From: Cepaea nemoralis
Lineage: Eukaryota; Mollusca; Gastropoda; Stylommatophora; Helicidae
Reading direction: 5' to 3'
NCBI GenBank assembly: GCA_014155875.1
Contig: JACEFZ010004145.1
Location: forward strand, 76,001 to 140,000
DNA length: 64,000 nucleotides
Shown here: positions 35,161 to 46,400 of the stretch, in pieces
Numbering within the stretch: position 1 is the first letter of the stretch
Layout of the letters: each line of letters opens with the position of its first letter
Notes under the pieces: generated by a model
Databases searched by the model: none
What the model was told of the DNA's origin: nothing
The model's input: only the letters and a program-made list of their open reading frames with translations
Translations under genes and position numbers: made by a program

Positions 35161-35828
35161 TAAAATACTAGACATACTAAAAGAAGAAATTATAGAAGCC
35201 ATCAGATTAGCCTCATTGAACAAATCACCGGGACAAGATGAAATGCCAAATGAACTAATTACAGCAGCAAGAGAATCAGGAACAGCATGGCTACATAGAC
35301 TATTCAACCATGTTTGGGTAGAACAGCAGACACCACGAGACTGGAGAAATGCCATAATTATCCCAATTTGGAAAAACAAAGGCAGCAAAAGAGATTGCAC
35401 ACAATACAGAGGCATTTCACTTATGAGTCAAACTGGGAAAATATTTTGTAAAATTCTTGAGAAAAGATTACGAACAACTATAGAACCAAAGCTAAGTGAA
35501 ACACAACTTGGATTTAGGGGGAAAAAAGGATGCACAGACGCCATTTTTGCTCTTATGCAACTTACAGAAAAGCAATCGAAATAAATGAAACACTCTACTT
35601 AGCCTTTGTCGACCGAGAAAAGGCATTTGATAGAGTAGATAGAAACAAGCTGTGGGAAATCCTTAAACTATACGGGGTGAGTACACATCAAAGAAACCTA
35701 TGTAGAAGCTTATACAACAACAGTGAATGCATAGTGAGGGCAACTGGAGGACACTCAGAACCCTTCACCATAAGATCTGGAGTACGACAAGGTTGTGTCC
35801 TGTCCCCTCTCGTGTTTATAACATACTA
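35160..35828 (+). pseudogene. LINE RT fragment (ADDQ family)
   Basis: Well-preserved RT N-terminal half: LASLNKSPGQDEMPNELI, WRNAIIIPIWKNKGSKRDC, YRGISLMSQTGKIFCKILEKRL, QLGFRGKKGCTDAIFALMQL. A frameshift near 35575 leads to the other frame with LAFVDREKAFDRVDRNKLW (the catalytic D) and RSGVRQGCVLSPLVF. It is cut at 35828 by the CTGACCCGGC composite repeat, just before the catalytic ADD box. Confidence 0.85.
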
Positions 35829-36158
35829 GCTGACCCGGCCCGGCTTCGCCCAGACTCTGGTGGGGAGCATCTCATTTAATTCATATAAGTAGTCATATAA
35901 GTTCTCGTTCCCGTTACCGACTATCTGTCTGTCTGTCTGTCTGTCTATCTGTCTGTCTGTCTGTCTGTCTGACCCGGCCCGTCTTCGCCCAGACCCTGAT
36001 GGGGAGCATCTCATTTAATTCATATAAGTAGTCATATAAGTTCCCGTTCCGACTATCTATCTGTCTGTCTGTCTGACCCGGCCCGGCATCGCCCAACTCC
36101 TGGTGGGGAGCATCTCATTTAATTCATATAAGTAGTCATATAAGTTCCCGTTCCCGAC

Positions 36159-36219
<61 letters not shown>

Positions 36220-36330
36220 GTCTGTCTGACCCGGCCCAGCCCATGGCGGAGAGCATCTCATTTAAATTATATAAGTAGTCATATAAGATCCCGTTCCCGA
36301 CTATCTGTCTGACTGTCTGTCTGTCTTGGG
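35829..36330. repeat. Four tandem CTGACCCGGC units separated by (CTGT)n
   Basis: Units start at about 35829, 35969, 36073 and 36226. Each reads GACCCGGCCCG...CGCCCA, 'gggagcatctcatttaa', 'tatataagtagtcatataag' and CCGTTCCCGACT, then runs into a CTGT tract of variable length. Confidence 0.92.
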
Positions 36331-38640
36331 TAAATGTAGGAGGGAGGAGGAAGAGGGAGGTGGAGGAGGGAAGAGGAGGGAGGAGGAGGGAGGAGACAGG
36401 AGGAGTAGGGAGGAATAGGAGGGAGGAGGAGGGATTAGGAGGAGGAGGGAGGAGTAGGGTGGAGGAGGAGGCGAGGAGGAGGGAGGAGGAAGAGGGAGGA
36501 GGAGGGAGAAGGAGGGAGGAGGAGAACGCAGGAGGAGAAGGGAGCAGGAGGAGGAGAGGGAGGAGGAGGGAGAGGGAGGAGGAGGGAGGAGGAGGAGAGA
36601 GTAGGAGGAGGGAGGAGGCGGAGGGAGAAGGAAGAGGGAGGAGGAAGAGGGAGAAGGAGGAGAAGGAGGGGGAGGAGGAGGAGGGAATTAGGAGGAGGGA
36701 GGAGGAGTAGGGATGGAGGAGGAGGCGAGGAGGAGGGAGGAGTAAGGGAGGGAGGAGGAGGCGGAGAGAGGAGAGGAGGAGGAGGACGCAGGAGGAGAAG
36801 AGAGAGGAGCAGGAGGAGGAGAGGGAGGAGGAGGGAGAGGGAGGAGGAGGGAGGAGGAGAGAGTAGGAGGAGGAGGAGGCGGAGGGAGAAGGAAGAGGGA
36901 GGAGGAAGAGGGAGAAGGAGGAGAAGGAGGGGGAGGAGGAGGAGGAGGGGAGGAGGAGGGAGGAGGAGGAATGTGAAGGGAGGAGGAGGGAGGAGGTAGA
37001 GGGAGGAGGAGGAGGAGGGAGGTGGAGAGAGGAGGAGGAAGAGGGAGGAGGAGGAATGTGAAGGGAGGAGGGGGGAGGAGGTAGAGGGAGGAGGGAGGAG
37101 GAGGAGGTAGAGGGAGGAGGAGAGGGAGGAGGAGGAGGGAGGAGGCGGAGAGGGAGGAGGAGGAAGGAGGAGGGGGAGGAGGAGGGAGGAAGAAGGAGGA
37201 GGAGGGAGGAGGATGTGATGAGGAGGAGGGAGGAGGAGGAGGGAGGAGGAGCGAGGAGGAGGAGGGAGGAGGAGGGATGAGGAGGAGGGAGGAGGAGGAA
37301 GAGGGAGGAGGAGGAATGTGAAGGGAGGAGGAGGGAGGAGGTAGAGGGAGGAGGAGGAGGGAGGAGGAGTGAGGAGGAGGAGAGGGAGGAGGAGGAAGGA
37401 GGAGGGGGAGGAGGAGGAGGAGGAGGAGGAGGGGAGGAGAGGAGGAGGAGGAGGAGGAAGAAGGAGGAGGAGGGAGAGGAGGGATGAGGAGGAGGAGGGA
37501 GGAGGAGGAAGAGGGAGGAGGAGGAATGTGAAGGGAGGAGGAGGGAGGAGGAGAAGGGAGGAGGAGGGATTAGGAGGAGGGAGGAGGAGGAAGAGGGATG
37601 ATGAGGAATGTGAAGGGAGGAGGAGGGAGGAGGTAGAGGGAGGAGGAGGGAGGAGGAGGAGAGGAGGAGGATAGGGAGGAGGAGGAAGGAGGAGGGAGGA
37701 GGAGGAGGAGGGAGGAAGAAGGAGGAGGAGGGAGAAGGAGGGATAGGGAGGAGGGGGAGGGAAAGAGGAAGAGGTAGGAGGAAGAGTGGTGAGGAGGAGG
37801 AGGAGGGAGGAGGAGGGAGGAAAAGGGAGGAGGGAGGAGGAGAGAGGAGGAGGAGGTAGGAGGAGGAGGAAGAGGGAGGAGGAGGAGAGGAGGAGGAAGA
37901 AGGAGGAGGAAGAGGGAGGAGGATGGAGGAGGGAGAGGGAGGAGAGGGAGGAGGAGGAAGGAGGAGGAAGAGGAAGGAGGAGAAGAGGGAGGAGGAGGAA
38001 GAGGAGGAGGAGGATGGAGGACGGAGAGGGAAGGAGGGGAAGAGGAAGAGGGTAGGAGGAGGATGAGGGGAGAGGAGGAGAAGAAGGGAGAAGGAGGGAG
38101 GAGGAGAAGGAGGAGGAGGGGAGAGGAGGAGAGAGGACGCAGAGGCAGAAGAAGGAAGGAGGAGGAGGAAGGAGGGAGAGGAAGGAGGGAGAATGAGGAG
38201 GGGAGGAAGGAAAGGGAGGTGGAAGAGGAGGAGGAGGGAGGAGGAAAGAGGTAGGGGGAGGAGGAGGTAGAGGGAGGAGGAGGAAGGAAAGGGAGGAGGA
38301 AGAGGAGGAGAAGGGAGGAAGAGGGTGGAGGGAGGAGGAGGGAGGAGGTAGGAGGAGGAAGAGGGAAGAGGGAGAAGAAGGGAGAAGGAGGAGGGAGGAT
38401 GATGAGGGAGAAGGAGGGAGGAGGAGGAGGAGGGAGGCAGGATTAGGAGGGATGAGGAGGGAGAGGGAGGAGGAGGGAAGATGGAGGGGAGGAGGCGGAG
38501 GGAGTAGGAGGGAGGAGGATGGAGGAGGAGGGGAGAGGAAGAGGGACAAGGAAGAGGGAGAAGGAGGAGGGAGGAGGGAGAGGGATGAGAGGGAGGAGGA
38601 AGAGGAGAAGGGTGGAGGGAGGAGGTAGAGAGAGGGGGAG
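36330..38640. repeat. (GGA)n purine array, copy 2 (about 2.3 kb)
   Basis: Almost entirely purine on the + strand (GGAGGAGGAGGGAGG units, with higher-order repeats containing 'gaatgtgaagggagg'). The 742-codon minus-strand open frame rich in Ser, Leu and Pro is a by-product of a repeat without stop-forming triplets. Such homopurine/homopyrimidine mirror sequence can adopt triplex DNA (inference). Confidence 0.95.
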
Positions 38641-39141
38641 AGAGTTCGCCAATCCGAATTCATACTCGTCTAGTTCTTCCCTTCTACACGACTGTAGATA
38701 ACTTCCTTACACATAAAAAGATGAATTGTTATTGATATTGCCGTGGCATGGAGGAATATCAGCAGCAGAGTTGATCCAAAAAACCAAAGACTGAGATCTA
38801 CGGAGAGCCATGAACGCATACGCCAGCCGGCACGGCACTTGATGATGATGATTGCCGTGTGACGATTCTGTGTAGTCACGTCATTTTCTTCCCTTTCCCT
38901 AGCGTTTTGGTTCGGGGATTCTTTCATCATCATCATCATATATTTACGTACGTATTTTGGGAGGGGGAGGAGGGAGGAGGAGGAAGAAGAAAAAACAACT
39001 ATGACAGTTGACAGCTCTGGAATGAAAGGAAGGCGTGTAGAAAATTTCATCTCAATCGGATGGGCCGTTCGCGAACAAATAAAGGACATACATATATACA
39101 TACATACATATATACATACACTCTGTTTTATATATAAAGAT

Positions 39142-39210
39142 GTCAGTCTATTCAACAGTGTGTACACTGCGAAGGACTTACACTATATTTTTTTGAATTT
39201 TTTTTTTTAT

Positions 39211-39243
<33 letters not shown>

Positions 39244-39438
39244 CCATCTTTAACAATTACTAATGTAAAGGAAAGGACTAAAATGTTGTCCTGCACTCTA
39301 ACATTTAATAATGCGAAAAAAGTCTAATTGTGTGCTTCGCATTCCAACAACTAATAATCCAAATATCTAAAATGTGTCTGCCATTTCACAGGTAGATCCT
39401 ATTATACAAAGTTCTCATATATTTCAATGGTATATACT
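39142..39438. repeat. 42-43-bp minisatellite relics (segment 2) with G-run
   Basis: Diverged units ('tcagtctattcaacagtgtgtacactgcg', 'gtgtctgccatttcacaggtag', 'tcatatatttcaatggtatatactata') are related to the flanking arrays. A run of about 30 G lies at about 39212-39241. Confidence 0.6.
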
Positions 39439-39439
39439 A

Positions 39440-39650
39440 TAATGTTAGTTGCATGTCCTTTACAGGACGTAGCAGTCAACATCAGCATTTTTTGGCTGTT
39501 CGTGATTCCTGGGCAATTTAGCGTTTAGTAGTTTGCCATTTCTTTCTTAATGACCAGCACTCATACCATTTCATAAATAACCGAAACAGCTGTGTTTCGA
39601 ACGTGGGTATGCGGGAATACGAACTGCGTCCGTAACACCTTCGCCGTTGA
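39440..39650 (-). mobile_element. tRNA-derived SINE, minus strand
   Basis: On the minus strand it reads 'acgttcgaaacacagctg' (B-box-like), 'gaaagaaatggcaaactac', 'gatgttgactgctacgtcctgtaaaggac'. It is homologous to 42440-42630 and other copies and sits between two minisatellite segments. Confidence 0.7.
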
Positions 39651-39654
39651 GCAG

Positions 39655-40008
39655 GTAGGTATATACTACAGAGGTATAAATTATGTCCGGAATTTCTCCA
39701 GTATATGCTACAGAGGTATAGAATATGTCCGGAATTTCACCAGTATATACGACAGAGGTATAGAATATGTCCGGAATTTCACCAGTATATACGACAGAGG
39801 TATAAAATATGTCCGCAATTTCACCAGTATATGCTACTGAGCTATAAAATATATGCGCAATTTCACCAGTATATGCTACAGAGGTATAGAATATGTCCGG
39901 AATTTCACCAGTATATGCTACAGAGATATAAAATATGTCTGCAATTTCACCAGTATATGCTACAGATATATAAAATATGTCCGTTATTTCACCAGTATAT
40001 TCTACAGA
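39655..40008. repeat. 42-bp minisatellite (segment 3)
   Basis: About eight units of the type AGTATATACGACAGAGGTAT + AAAATATGTCCGGAATTTCA + CC. It is interrupted at 40008 by a LINE fragment and resumes at 40712. Confidence 0.93.
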
Positions 40009-40009
40009 A

Positions 40010-40711
40010 CAACTAGGGTTAGAACTGAATATTAAGAAGTCACATATTGTGGTCGTCACTGGGAAGAAGGGAATACCACAGTGTGATATACGAGTAAATG
40101 AACATAGTCTTAAACAAGTGAATCGATACTGTTTTCTCGGCACATCATAACATTTGATGGGAGATGTCTTGAAGAGATTAGAACAAGAATTGCCATTGCG
40201 AAGGTAGCCTTTTGCAAGATGAAAAACATACTGACCAATAACAAGATATCAATTGAAACGAGAAAAAGAGTGTTGAGGTGCTACATAGAACCTACAGTTT
40301 TGTATGGATGTCAAGCGTGGACAATAAGCAGTCAAGCTGAAAAACAGCTTATGGCTGTGAAAATGTGGTTTCTGAAGAAAATGCAAAGAATACCATGGAC
40401 AGACAGAAAAAAAAACCAATGAACAAGTCCTTCAAGAAACAAATGATGATCGTAAACTGATTAGAGACATTAGACGTAGACAGTAAAAGTTTTGTGGACA
40501 TGTTATGAGAAGAAATAAATTATAGAACTTGGTGACAACTGGCAAGAACGAAGGGAAGAGACCGAGGGGAAGACCGAGAAGTAAATACCTGGATGACTTG
40601 GCCATATGACATGGTCGAGACAGGAACATGGAGCTGATCCTCGACTCTGTTGATCGAGTGAGATGGCAGAACATGATCGCCCACGCTTACCGGCATGGCA
40701 TATGATGGATG
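40010..40711 (+). pseudogene. LINE C-terminal fragment inserted in the minisatellite
   Basis: Post-RT region of the ADDQ-type LINE group: LGLELNIKKSHIVVVTGKK, then VAFCKMKNILTNNKISIETR, RVLRCYIEPTVLYGCQAWTI, KMWFLKKMQRIPW, and near the end MELILDSVDRVRWQNMIAHA with YRHG. It ends in (ATGG)n. Short CTACAGA matches at about 40003 and 40714 may be a TSD, although the repeat itself supplies the same sequence. Frameshifts occur near 40150 and 40420. Confidence 0.8.
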
Positions 40712-41125
40712 GATGCTACAGAGTTATAAAATATGTCCGTAATTTCACCAGCATATACTACAGAGTTATAAAATATGTCCGTAATTTCACCAGCATATAC
40801 TACAGAGTTATAAAAAAAAATGTCCGTAATTTCACCAGTGTGTACTACAGAGGTATAAAGTGTGTCCGCAATTTCACCAGCATATACTACAGAGTTATAA
40901 AATATAACCGTAATTTCACCAGTGTATACTACAGAGGTATAAAATATGTCCGAATTTTTACCAGTATATACTGCAGAGGTATACAATATGTCTGCAATGT
41001 CACCGGTATATACTACAAAGATCTAACATTTGTCTGCCATTCCAAAGATTAATACTGCAAAGGTGTAAAATATATCTGTCACTTCAACAGTGAAAACTGC
41101 AACGGTCTAACAATATGTCTACTGT
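40712..41125. repeat. 42-bp minisatellite (segment 4)
   Basis: Continues the array of segment 3 with units such as CATATACTACAGAGTTATAA + AATATGTCCGTAATTTCACC, decaying toward 41125. It abuts the pyrimidine tract of the candidate exon at 41143. Confidence 0.92.
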
Positions 41126-41142
41126 ACTTCTCTGTCTTGCAG

Positions 41143-41198
41143 AAATCGAACGCAAAAAGAAGAAATCAGTTATTGTGGCTTTTCCAAGAGGAGGCTAG
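41143..41198 (+). CDS. Candidate terminal micro-exon 3
   Basis: Acceptor CTTCTCTGTCTTGCAG is a strong polypyrimidine-AG site. Entered in phase 1 (a preceding G), the exon reads EIERKKKKSVIVAFPRGG and stops at TAG 41196-41198. The phase matches candidates 1 and 2, and its highly charged opening continues the lysine/glutamate character of candidate 2. No AATAAA is visible in the next 150 bp. It may be the 3' end of a micro-exon gene spanning at least 14 kb. Confidence 0.4.
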
Positions 41199-41389
41199 TT
41201 TAATACGATTATCACCTTCACTGAGGAGAAATTGCATGCCATGTTACTGTGGTCGATTTGTTTAGTTATTCAACATTTCATTCTTCCTCCAATGATCCTA
41301 CTAGATTATTCATCAATTGTATGTGCACATGTGTACGTGTACAAAAGCTAAACTGAATATCAGCTTTATTTTTTTTTTTTTTTTCGGTT

Positions 41390-41600
41390 GTTGCATATCC
41401 CTTACAGGACGTTGCAGTCAACACCATCATTTTTCAGCTGCTGTTGATGTACTAGGCAAGATTACGCTCAGTAGTTTGCCATTGCTTTCTGTGATACCGG
41501 ATAAATACCCCGTAGTTACCGACGCGGCGAAAACCGCTATCGTTTCTCGCGCACATCACTTCTCTCAAGAGAGTATACGGGATTATGGAGAAAGACGCTA
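41390..41600 (-). mobile_element. SINE, minus strand
   Basis: Minus strand carries the shared tail ('agcaatggcaaactactgagcg', 'gatggtgttgactgcaacgtcctgtaaggga'). The 'agagtatacgggatta' segment is also in the copy at 46160-46400. Confidence 0.65.
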
Positions 41601-41799
41601 ACTCATAGCCAGGGAGATCGGCATATCAGCTTTGTCGAAGAAAAATAACGCGCTACGGACTAATTTTCCGAAGATTGGTTATTTTCCAATATATGACACA
41701 TGACTTAAATGAATAGCCACTGGTTGCCAAACTATTACTGGCCAAGATACAAGTAATTGGTTTGTATAATGGTTAGCTGTTGCACTACTAAAGTTTAAA

Positions 41800-42088
41800 T
41801 TATCTTAACGTCATGAATTAATTTCTGTGTTTAAAAACACTGTTCTAATATTATTACAAGTAGTAGAAACAGACACCCAGTTTTCTTGGGTGATTTGATG
41901 AGAAGAAAGGCATTGAAGAATATCGTGACAATTGTACAGATTAAGGGGAGAAGAGGCACAGGCAGACCTAGAGAAACTTTGCTGGATGGACTCAGACGGT
42001 GACATGGATAAATATAATCAGCAGGCTGGATCCTTAACACCAAAGAGCGAGTTCTGTGGAGAGACACACCCAGCTGACAGGGCACTTC

Positions 42089-42126
<38 letters not shown>

Positions 42127-42130
42127 AAAT
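41800..42130 (+). pseudogene. LINE 3' end fragment with (ATG)n tail
   Basis: Translated pieces FLGDLMRRKALKNIVTIVQI, GRRGTGRPRETLLDGL and '...gggcacttcatgatgatg' mark the C-terminal end and the usual (ATG)n tail (42087-42125) of the LINE group. Confidence 0.65.
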
Positions 42131-42439
42131 AAAATAATGATGAGTAGCTGAATCTGAAATTGTGCATCCACGGACCTGCACATTGGCATGTGTGAATTAA
42201 ATATATCACAATTACACTAATTAATCTACATAAAATAGTTTCATTAATGACGATCTTTAATTACAAACTTGCGTTTCATGACGTTTTTATTAGAAGATCG
42301 ACGGCATGCTGTCCTAGAATGAAAAAGAAATGTATTTATTGTTAAACCCTAGGAGTTAAATCGTTCAGTTCTGAAACAACCTGATCTCTCAGAGATACAA
42401 AATAAAACGTAATTTTCGTTGTTGTTGTTGTTGTTTTTT

Positions 42440-42630
42440 TTAAAATTAATTTCATATCCTTTACATGACGACGCAGTCAACCTCGGCATATGTATTTTGG
42501 CTGTTTGTGATTTCTTGGCAAGTTTACGTTCAGTTGTTTGCCATTTCTTTCTGAACGACTGGCACTCATACGCAAGGGAGTCTGCTGCCAAATCTCCCCC
42601 AGCTGTGTTTCGAACGTAGTATGCAGGATA
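42440..42630 (-). mobile_element. tRNA-derived SINE, minus strand
   Basis: Reverse complement has 'acgttcgaaacacagctg', 'gagtgccagtcgttcagaaag', 'aaatggcaaacaactgaacg', 'gaggttgactgcgtcgtcatg' and an A-rich plus (AAC)n tail. It is one of the most complete copies in the window. Confidence 0.75.
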
Positions 42631-42639
42631 ATGAATTTT

Positions 42640-43325
42640 GTTTCGCCATATTTTCGGTTGGCAAGTTAAAATACAAAGTAGATTAACTGGCACTGAAAGC
42701 CACAATGAAAATTGGCAGGGCAGAAATGCAGCTATAATGTGAAATGATAAGAATATAATACATAAAACAATTATAGAATAAATAATATAATGCATTAATA
42801 CAATTTAATATAACGTTTATAGGTATATATTCAGTATAACGCATTAACTGATTTACTGCCATGGGATGATAAATCGTTTTGTTCGAAATTCAAGTAACAG
42901 TAAATGGTTTATAAATCAACTATAGTTAAAATATCAATACAGTAGTTTACAGTACGCAACTACCTTTAATTGTATATACAATACAGCATGTTTGAAACCT
43001 TATTATCAACTCTGAGGTCATAACTGTGACATACCCCACTTTCCATTTTTCGCCATCCTTTTTTGTATAGTCCTTGCCTGCTTCTTGTTTGGCACTGCAT
43101 CTGTTACTTCTTAAACAATATAACATGACACAAAGTAATGCAGCTTTACATAACATAATTAGGTGTCGTAATTCTGTTATGTAAAGCTGGATTACTTCAT
43201 GTTATTTTATAATGATTACATTTTCACAGCTTTACCACATTTCCACCAAATTTTATTTATATTTTTACTTCTTAAAAGACGTGACAGTTGTCCAGTGTTT
43301 ATTAAGGGTTGTATGTTATTACCAA
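42640..43325. other. AT-rich stretch, no gene recognised
   Basis: Only a short segment at 43020-43075 is recognisable. It resembles the piggyBac internal repeat ('tgtgacataccccactttccat') and may be a piggyBac-related MITE scrap. Confidence 0.4.
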
Positions 43326-43332
43326 CCATGTC

Positions 43333-43660
43333 AGAGTTAGTTACTTCCAAGAGCCTCCGTCTGTTACCTCAGATTCAGTTATTTCCAAGACACTCCATGT
43401 ATTATTTCAGAGTCAGTTACTTCCAAGAGTTTCCATGTATTATCTAATAATCAGTTACTCTTAAGTATTTCAATGTATTATGTCAGAGTCTATTAATTCC
43501 AAGAGTTGCCATGTATTATCTCAGTCAGGTTATCCTAAGAGTTCCCGTGTATTATTTCAGATTCAGTTATTTCCAGGAGATTTCATGCACTATTTTAAGT
43601 TATTTCCAAGAGTATACAAGTAATATTTTAGAGTATGCTACTTCAAAGAACATTCAAAAC
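43333..43660. repeat. ~38-bp AT-rich minisatellite
   Basis: About eight imperfect units of AGAGTCAGTTACTTCCAAGA + GTTTCCATGTATTATTTC, with starts at about 43333, 43371 and 43409. Confidence 0.85.
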
Positions 43661-43854
43661 TACGAGTATATAAAGGATTTCATGATAATGCTATTAATAT
43701 TTTAAAATGCTAGCCATGCTAAAGCAAAATACAAATATGTAGATAGTGCTTTTCTTTAACTCACCGATGATTGTCTTCTATTGTTATTTATCTGATATTT
43801 ATTTATTAAATTTAAAAAAAAACGATGTTGTGATACTATATTTTTAGTTATTCT

Positions 43855-44280
43855 GCTAACAGATTCACTTATAGAACATGTTTTGACAATATACTTTAGA
43901 CATCGGAGATGCAATGAAGTTGAGGATTCTGAGACGATGATCTCTAAAGATTTACTTATAGAAAATGTGACAATATACATCAGCTAACCTGACCCAAAAA
44001 GTTACTTTAGAACATGTGGCAATATACTTCAATTAAACTGACTAAAATATTTACTTGAGAATGTGTGACAATACACTTCAACTAACCATACTTTAATATT
44101 TACTTATAGAAATGCGGCAATATACTTCAACTATCCGGACTAAAAACATTCACTTATAGAACAAGTGACAATGCTAAGCTATCTAAATGATTTACTTTTG
44201 GAAAATGCGGCAATGCTAACAGGGCTACATAATTATAGAAAATGTGACAATATCTTCGGTTATCCAAGTGATAATTCTAT
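43855..44280. repeat. ~50-bp AT-rich minisatellite
   Basis: Imperfect units of the form TTTACTTATAGAAAATGTG + ACAATATACTTCAACTAACC, with starts at about 43867, 43953, 44004, 44053, 44102, 44152 and 44193. From 44280 to 44890 nothing was recognised. Confidence 0.8.
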
Positions 44281-44895
44281 ATAATTAGCCAGGCATTGGC
44301 GACAGTCAGAAGTACAAAACAGCGAACGCCGATCAGAATTAAGTCAAGTCTATTTTAAACAGACCATCATCTTCAACATGCAGAGCCCAGAGTTTACCTT
44401 TAGAAATATCCTTCATTGAGAGATTAAATCTACGATTGCTTGTTCTGGTTGGTACCTTATCATTTTTATAGACGAGTGTTTGCTATATTGTTCTTTAAAA
44501 AAGTCATAACAACCACTCCCTAGGATTAAGCCTGAGCTGAATTGCAGAGACCATGTGTGTGCCCATGTAGCATGATCCCTCTATCTCAATATTTAGTTTA
44601 CTCCAGAGGAAAGGAATTGTGATTAGGATGTCATTTAGAATATATCCCGAAGTTTCTTCAGTACGACAATGTTCGATTACGGAATGCAAAATATACCTTT
44701 GCTGAATTAGTTATGGTTCTGTTTATTTATTTGCTTTACGTTTTATCAGAACTTAATTGCTGCAGACAATAAAAACTTTACTGAAGTACCGTTTTGTTGT
44801 GCATTTGTGTGAACATGGAATGTGTTCTTCTCTTATTTTGTTATAGGTTCTGTTAGTTCTTCTACCTCTTTTCTCTTCTTCTTCTTCTTTTTATT

Positions 44896-44898
<3 letters not shown>

Positions 44899-44971
<73 letters not shown>
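44899..44971. repeat. (TA)n microsatellite
   Basis: TA dinucleotide tract of about 70 bp. Confidence 0.96.
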
Positions 44972-44975
<4 letters not shown>

Positions 44976-44977
44976 AA

Positions 44978-45114
44978 CTTAAGAGCAGCTAACTTTCAGC
45001 ATGGCGATCAGAGGTAAATAGAGCACCACAACGCTGACTTCGTATGGGCCAGAGAAGAAAAGGAAAAAGAGAAGAAAAACAAAACAGAACAGCACATAAT
45101 TGCCACCCCTAAGT
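44978..45114. mobile_element. hAT-like terminal repeat, copy 1
   Basis: Shares about 130 bp with 55832-55968 ('atcagaggtaaatagagcac', 'aacaaaacagaacngcac') and ends in GCCACCCCT. The reverse complement, AGGGGTGGC, resembles hAT element termini. Probably a MITE or a truncated hAT end. Confidence 0.5.
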
Positions 45115-46155
45115 AAATGAATGGATAGCATTTAGTATAATAAAACTCGGGATCTTCGGCCGAAATAGAATTATAATATTTCTAATTACAGGTAGTGGAT
45201 TGGAGAGTTATACAGCACCGGAACTAATGAGAATATAAACAATTACTAAACAAACCAAATTAAGAATAAGAACTTTCTATAAGAACTTTATTGGCCAAAT
45301 CCCACAGCTCAGGGACATCTGATATCTAGATATTGAAATGCAGCATAGCGCAGTAAAGACAACTGCAATGCAACATTAACCATCAGCTATATGCAGTCTC
45401 CAACACACAATACGATATATGTCATTCGGCTGGGTCTATAGGGTAGCTCAAGTACCACAGTTAGAGAGACACACCATGAGCTGATCGGAGCACCTCTCAA
45501 CAAATGAACTTTAACATTGACAGCAATAGGAACATAGACATAAATATTGACCACCTTGTATCAGGATTCTAACAGGCCCAGGAGTGCTGTGACATCACGG
45601 TCAGTCACTCCACTGCAGGCATCCACGTGTACCACCATCACCATTTGCTGTATCTTCGACAGGCATGGACACATCTCTTATTCGTTTCGTGAATTGGAAG
45701 GGCCGGTCCAGGCCTCCTGGATACTTGTGGGCATATTACCCACCCGCTTGTGGTCCTGGGTCAGAGAAGCCGTTTCTGGCTTTCTTGCTGTTAACTATAG
45801 GCATGTGCACATCTGACCGTGGTGTTATTGGTCAAAGCGACAGATCTTTAAAGGTGTCATATATAATGCCACGGGAATTATGTCCCAGAGTCCCTAGCAT
45901 ATTCTGTGCGTACCTTAAGATGGGTTCCATCATCTTCACGCGGTGTTGTTTACAAGTTCCTCCTCTTTCGTTGCTGTCATCACAGACAGTAACCTAACAC
46001 TCCTGGTACTGTGGGTATATGATTGGTCATCTCTGGCCATCTCTATGGTCATTCTCCATCCCATAGTCAAGGGGCATAACTTTAAAAAAAAAACACATAT
46101 CACTGCCTCAAATGATGAACTACTGTTTATGTCCCATAACAGTATCATTTTTTCC
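45115..46155. other. No gene recognised
   Basis: Moderate-complexity sequence with short open frames and no recognisable domain. It may be decayed retrotransposon. Confidence 0.35.
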
Positions 46156-46159
46156 CCCG

Positions 46160-46400
46160 CGTTTCCATCCTGTTTCAGGATATTGCGGTCAACACCAGCA
46201 TCTTTCAGCTGTACGTTGATTCCTAGGCTAGATTACACTCATCAGCACGCCACGACTTTCTGAACGACCGGTGCATACTCTCATAAGTCACTAGCGTGAC
46301 TCGAACCACTTCTAATTCTCGTCCGCTCACGTTGACCACGAGAGTATACGGGATTAACGGAGAAAGCTGCTAAACCCCCGGCCAGGCAGCCGGCTAACAG
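46160..46400 (-). mobile_element. SINE, minus strand
   Basis: Shares 'gatattgcggtcaacaccagc', 'gaacgaccggtgcatactc' and 'gagagtatacgggatta' with the copies at 41390 and 42440. Confidence 0.6.

Larger units (their letters stand above)
35825..39141 (+). mobile_element. Composite dispersed repeat with giant (GGA)n array, copy 2
   Basis: Starts ACTAGCTGACCCGGCCCGGC in the middle of a LINE RT frame and ends (ACAT)n then TTTTATATATAAAGATG. Internal order: four tandem 5' units (next entry), (GGA)n (36330-38640), unique 3' part (38641-39090) homologous to 365-867, and simple tail. It looks like a non-autonomous element whose internal microsatellite has expanded to about 2.3 kb. It contains a LINE 3' scrap at about 38760-38860. 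Confidence 0.75.

Noticed and set aside
36435..38663. 742-codon minus-strand open frame rich in Ser, Leu and Pro
   Set aside because: It lies in a homopurine (GGA)n array, which lacks stop-forming triplets on that strand. Composition follows the repeat and there is no domain or start context.
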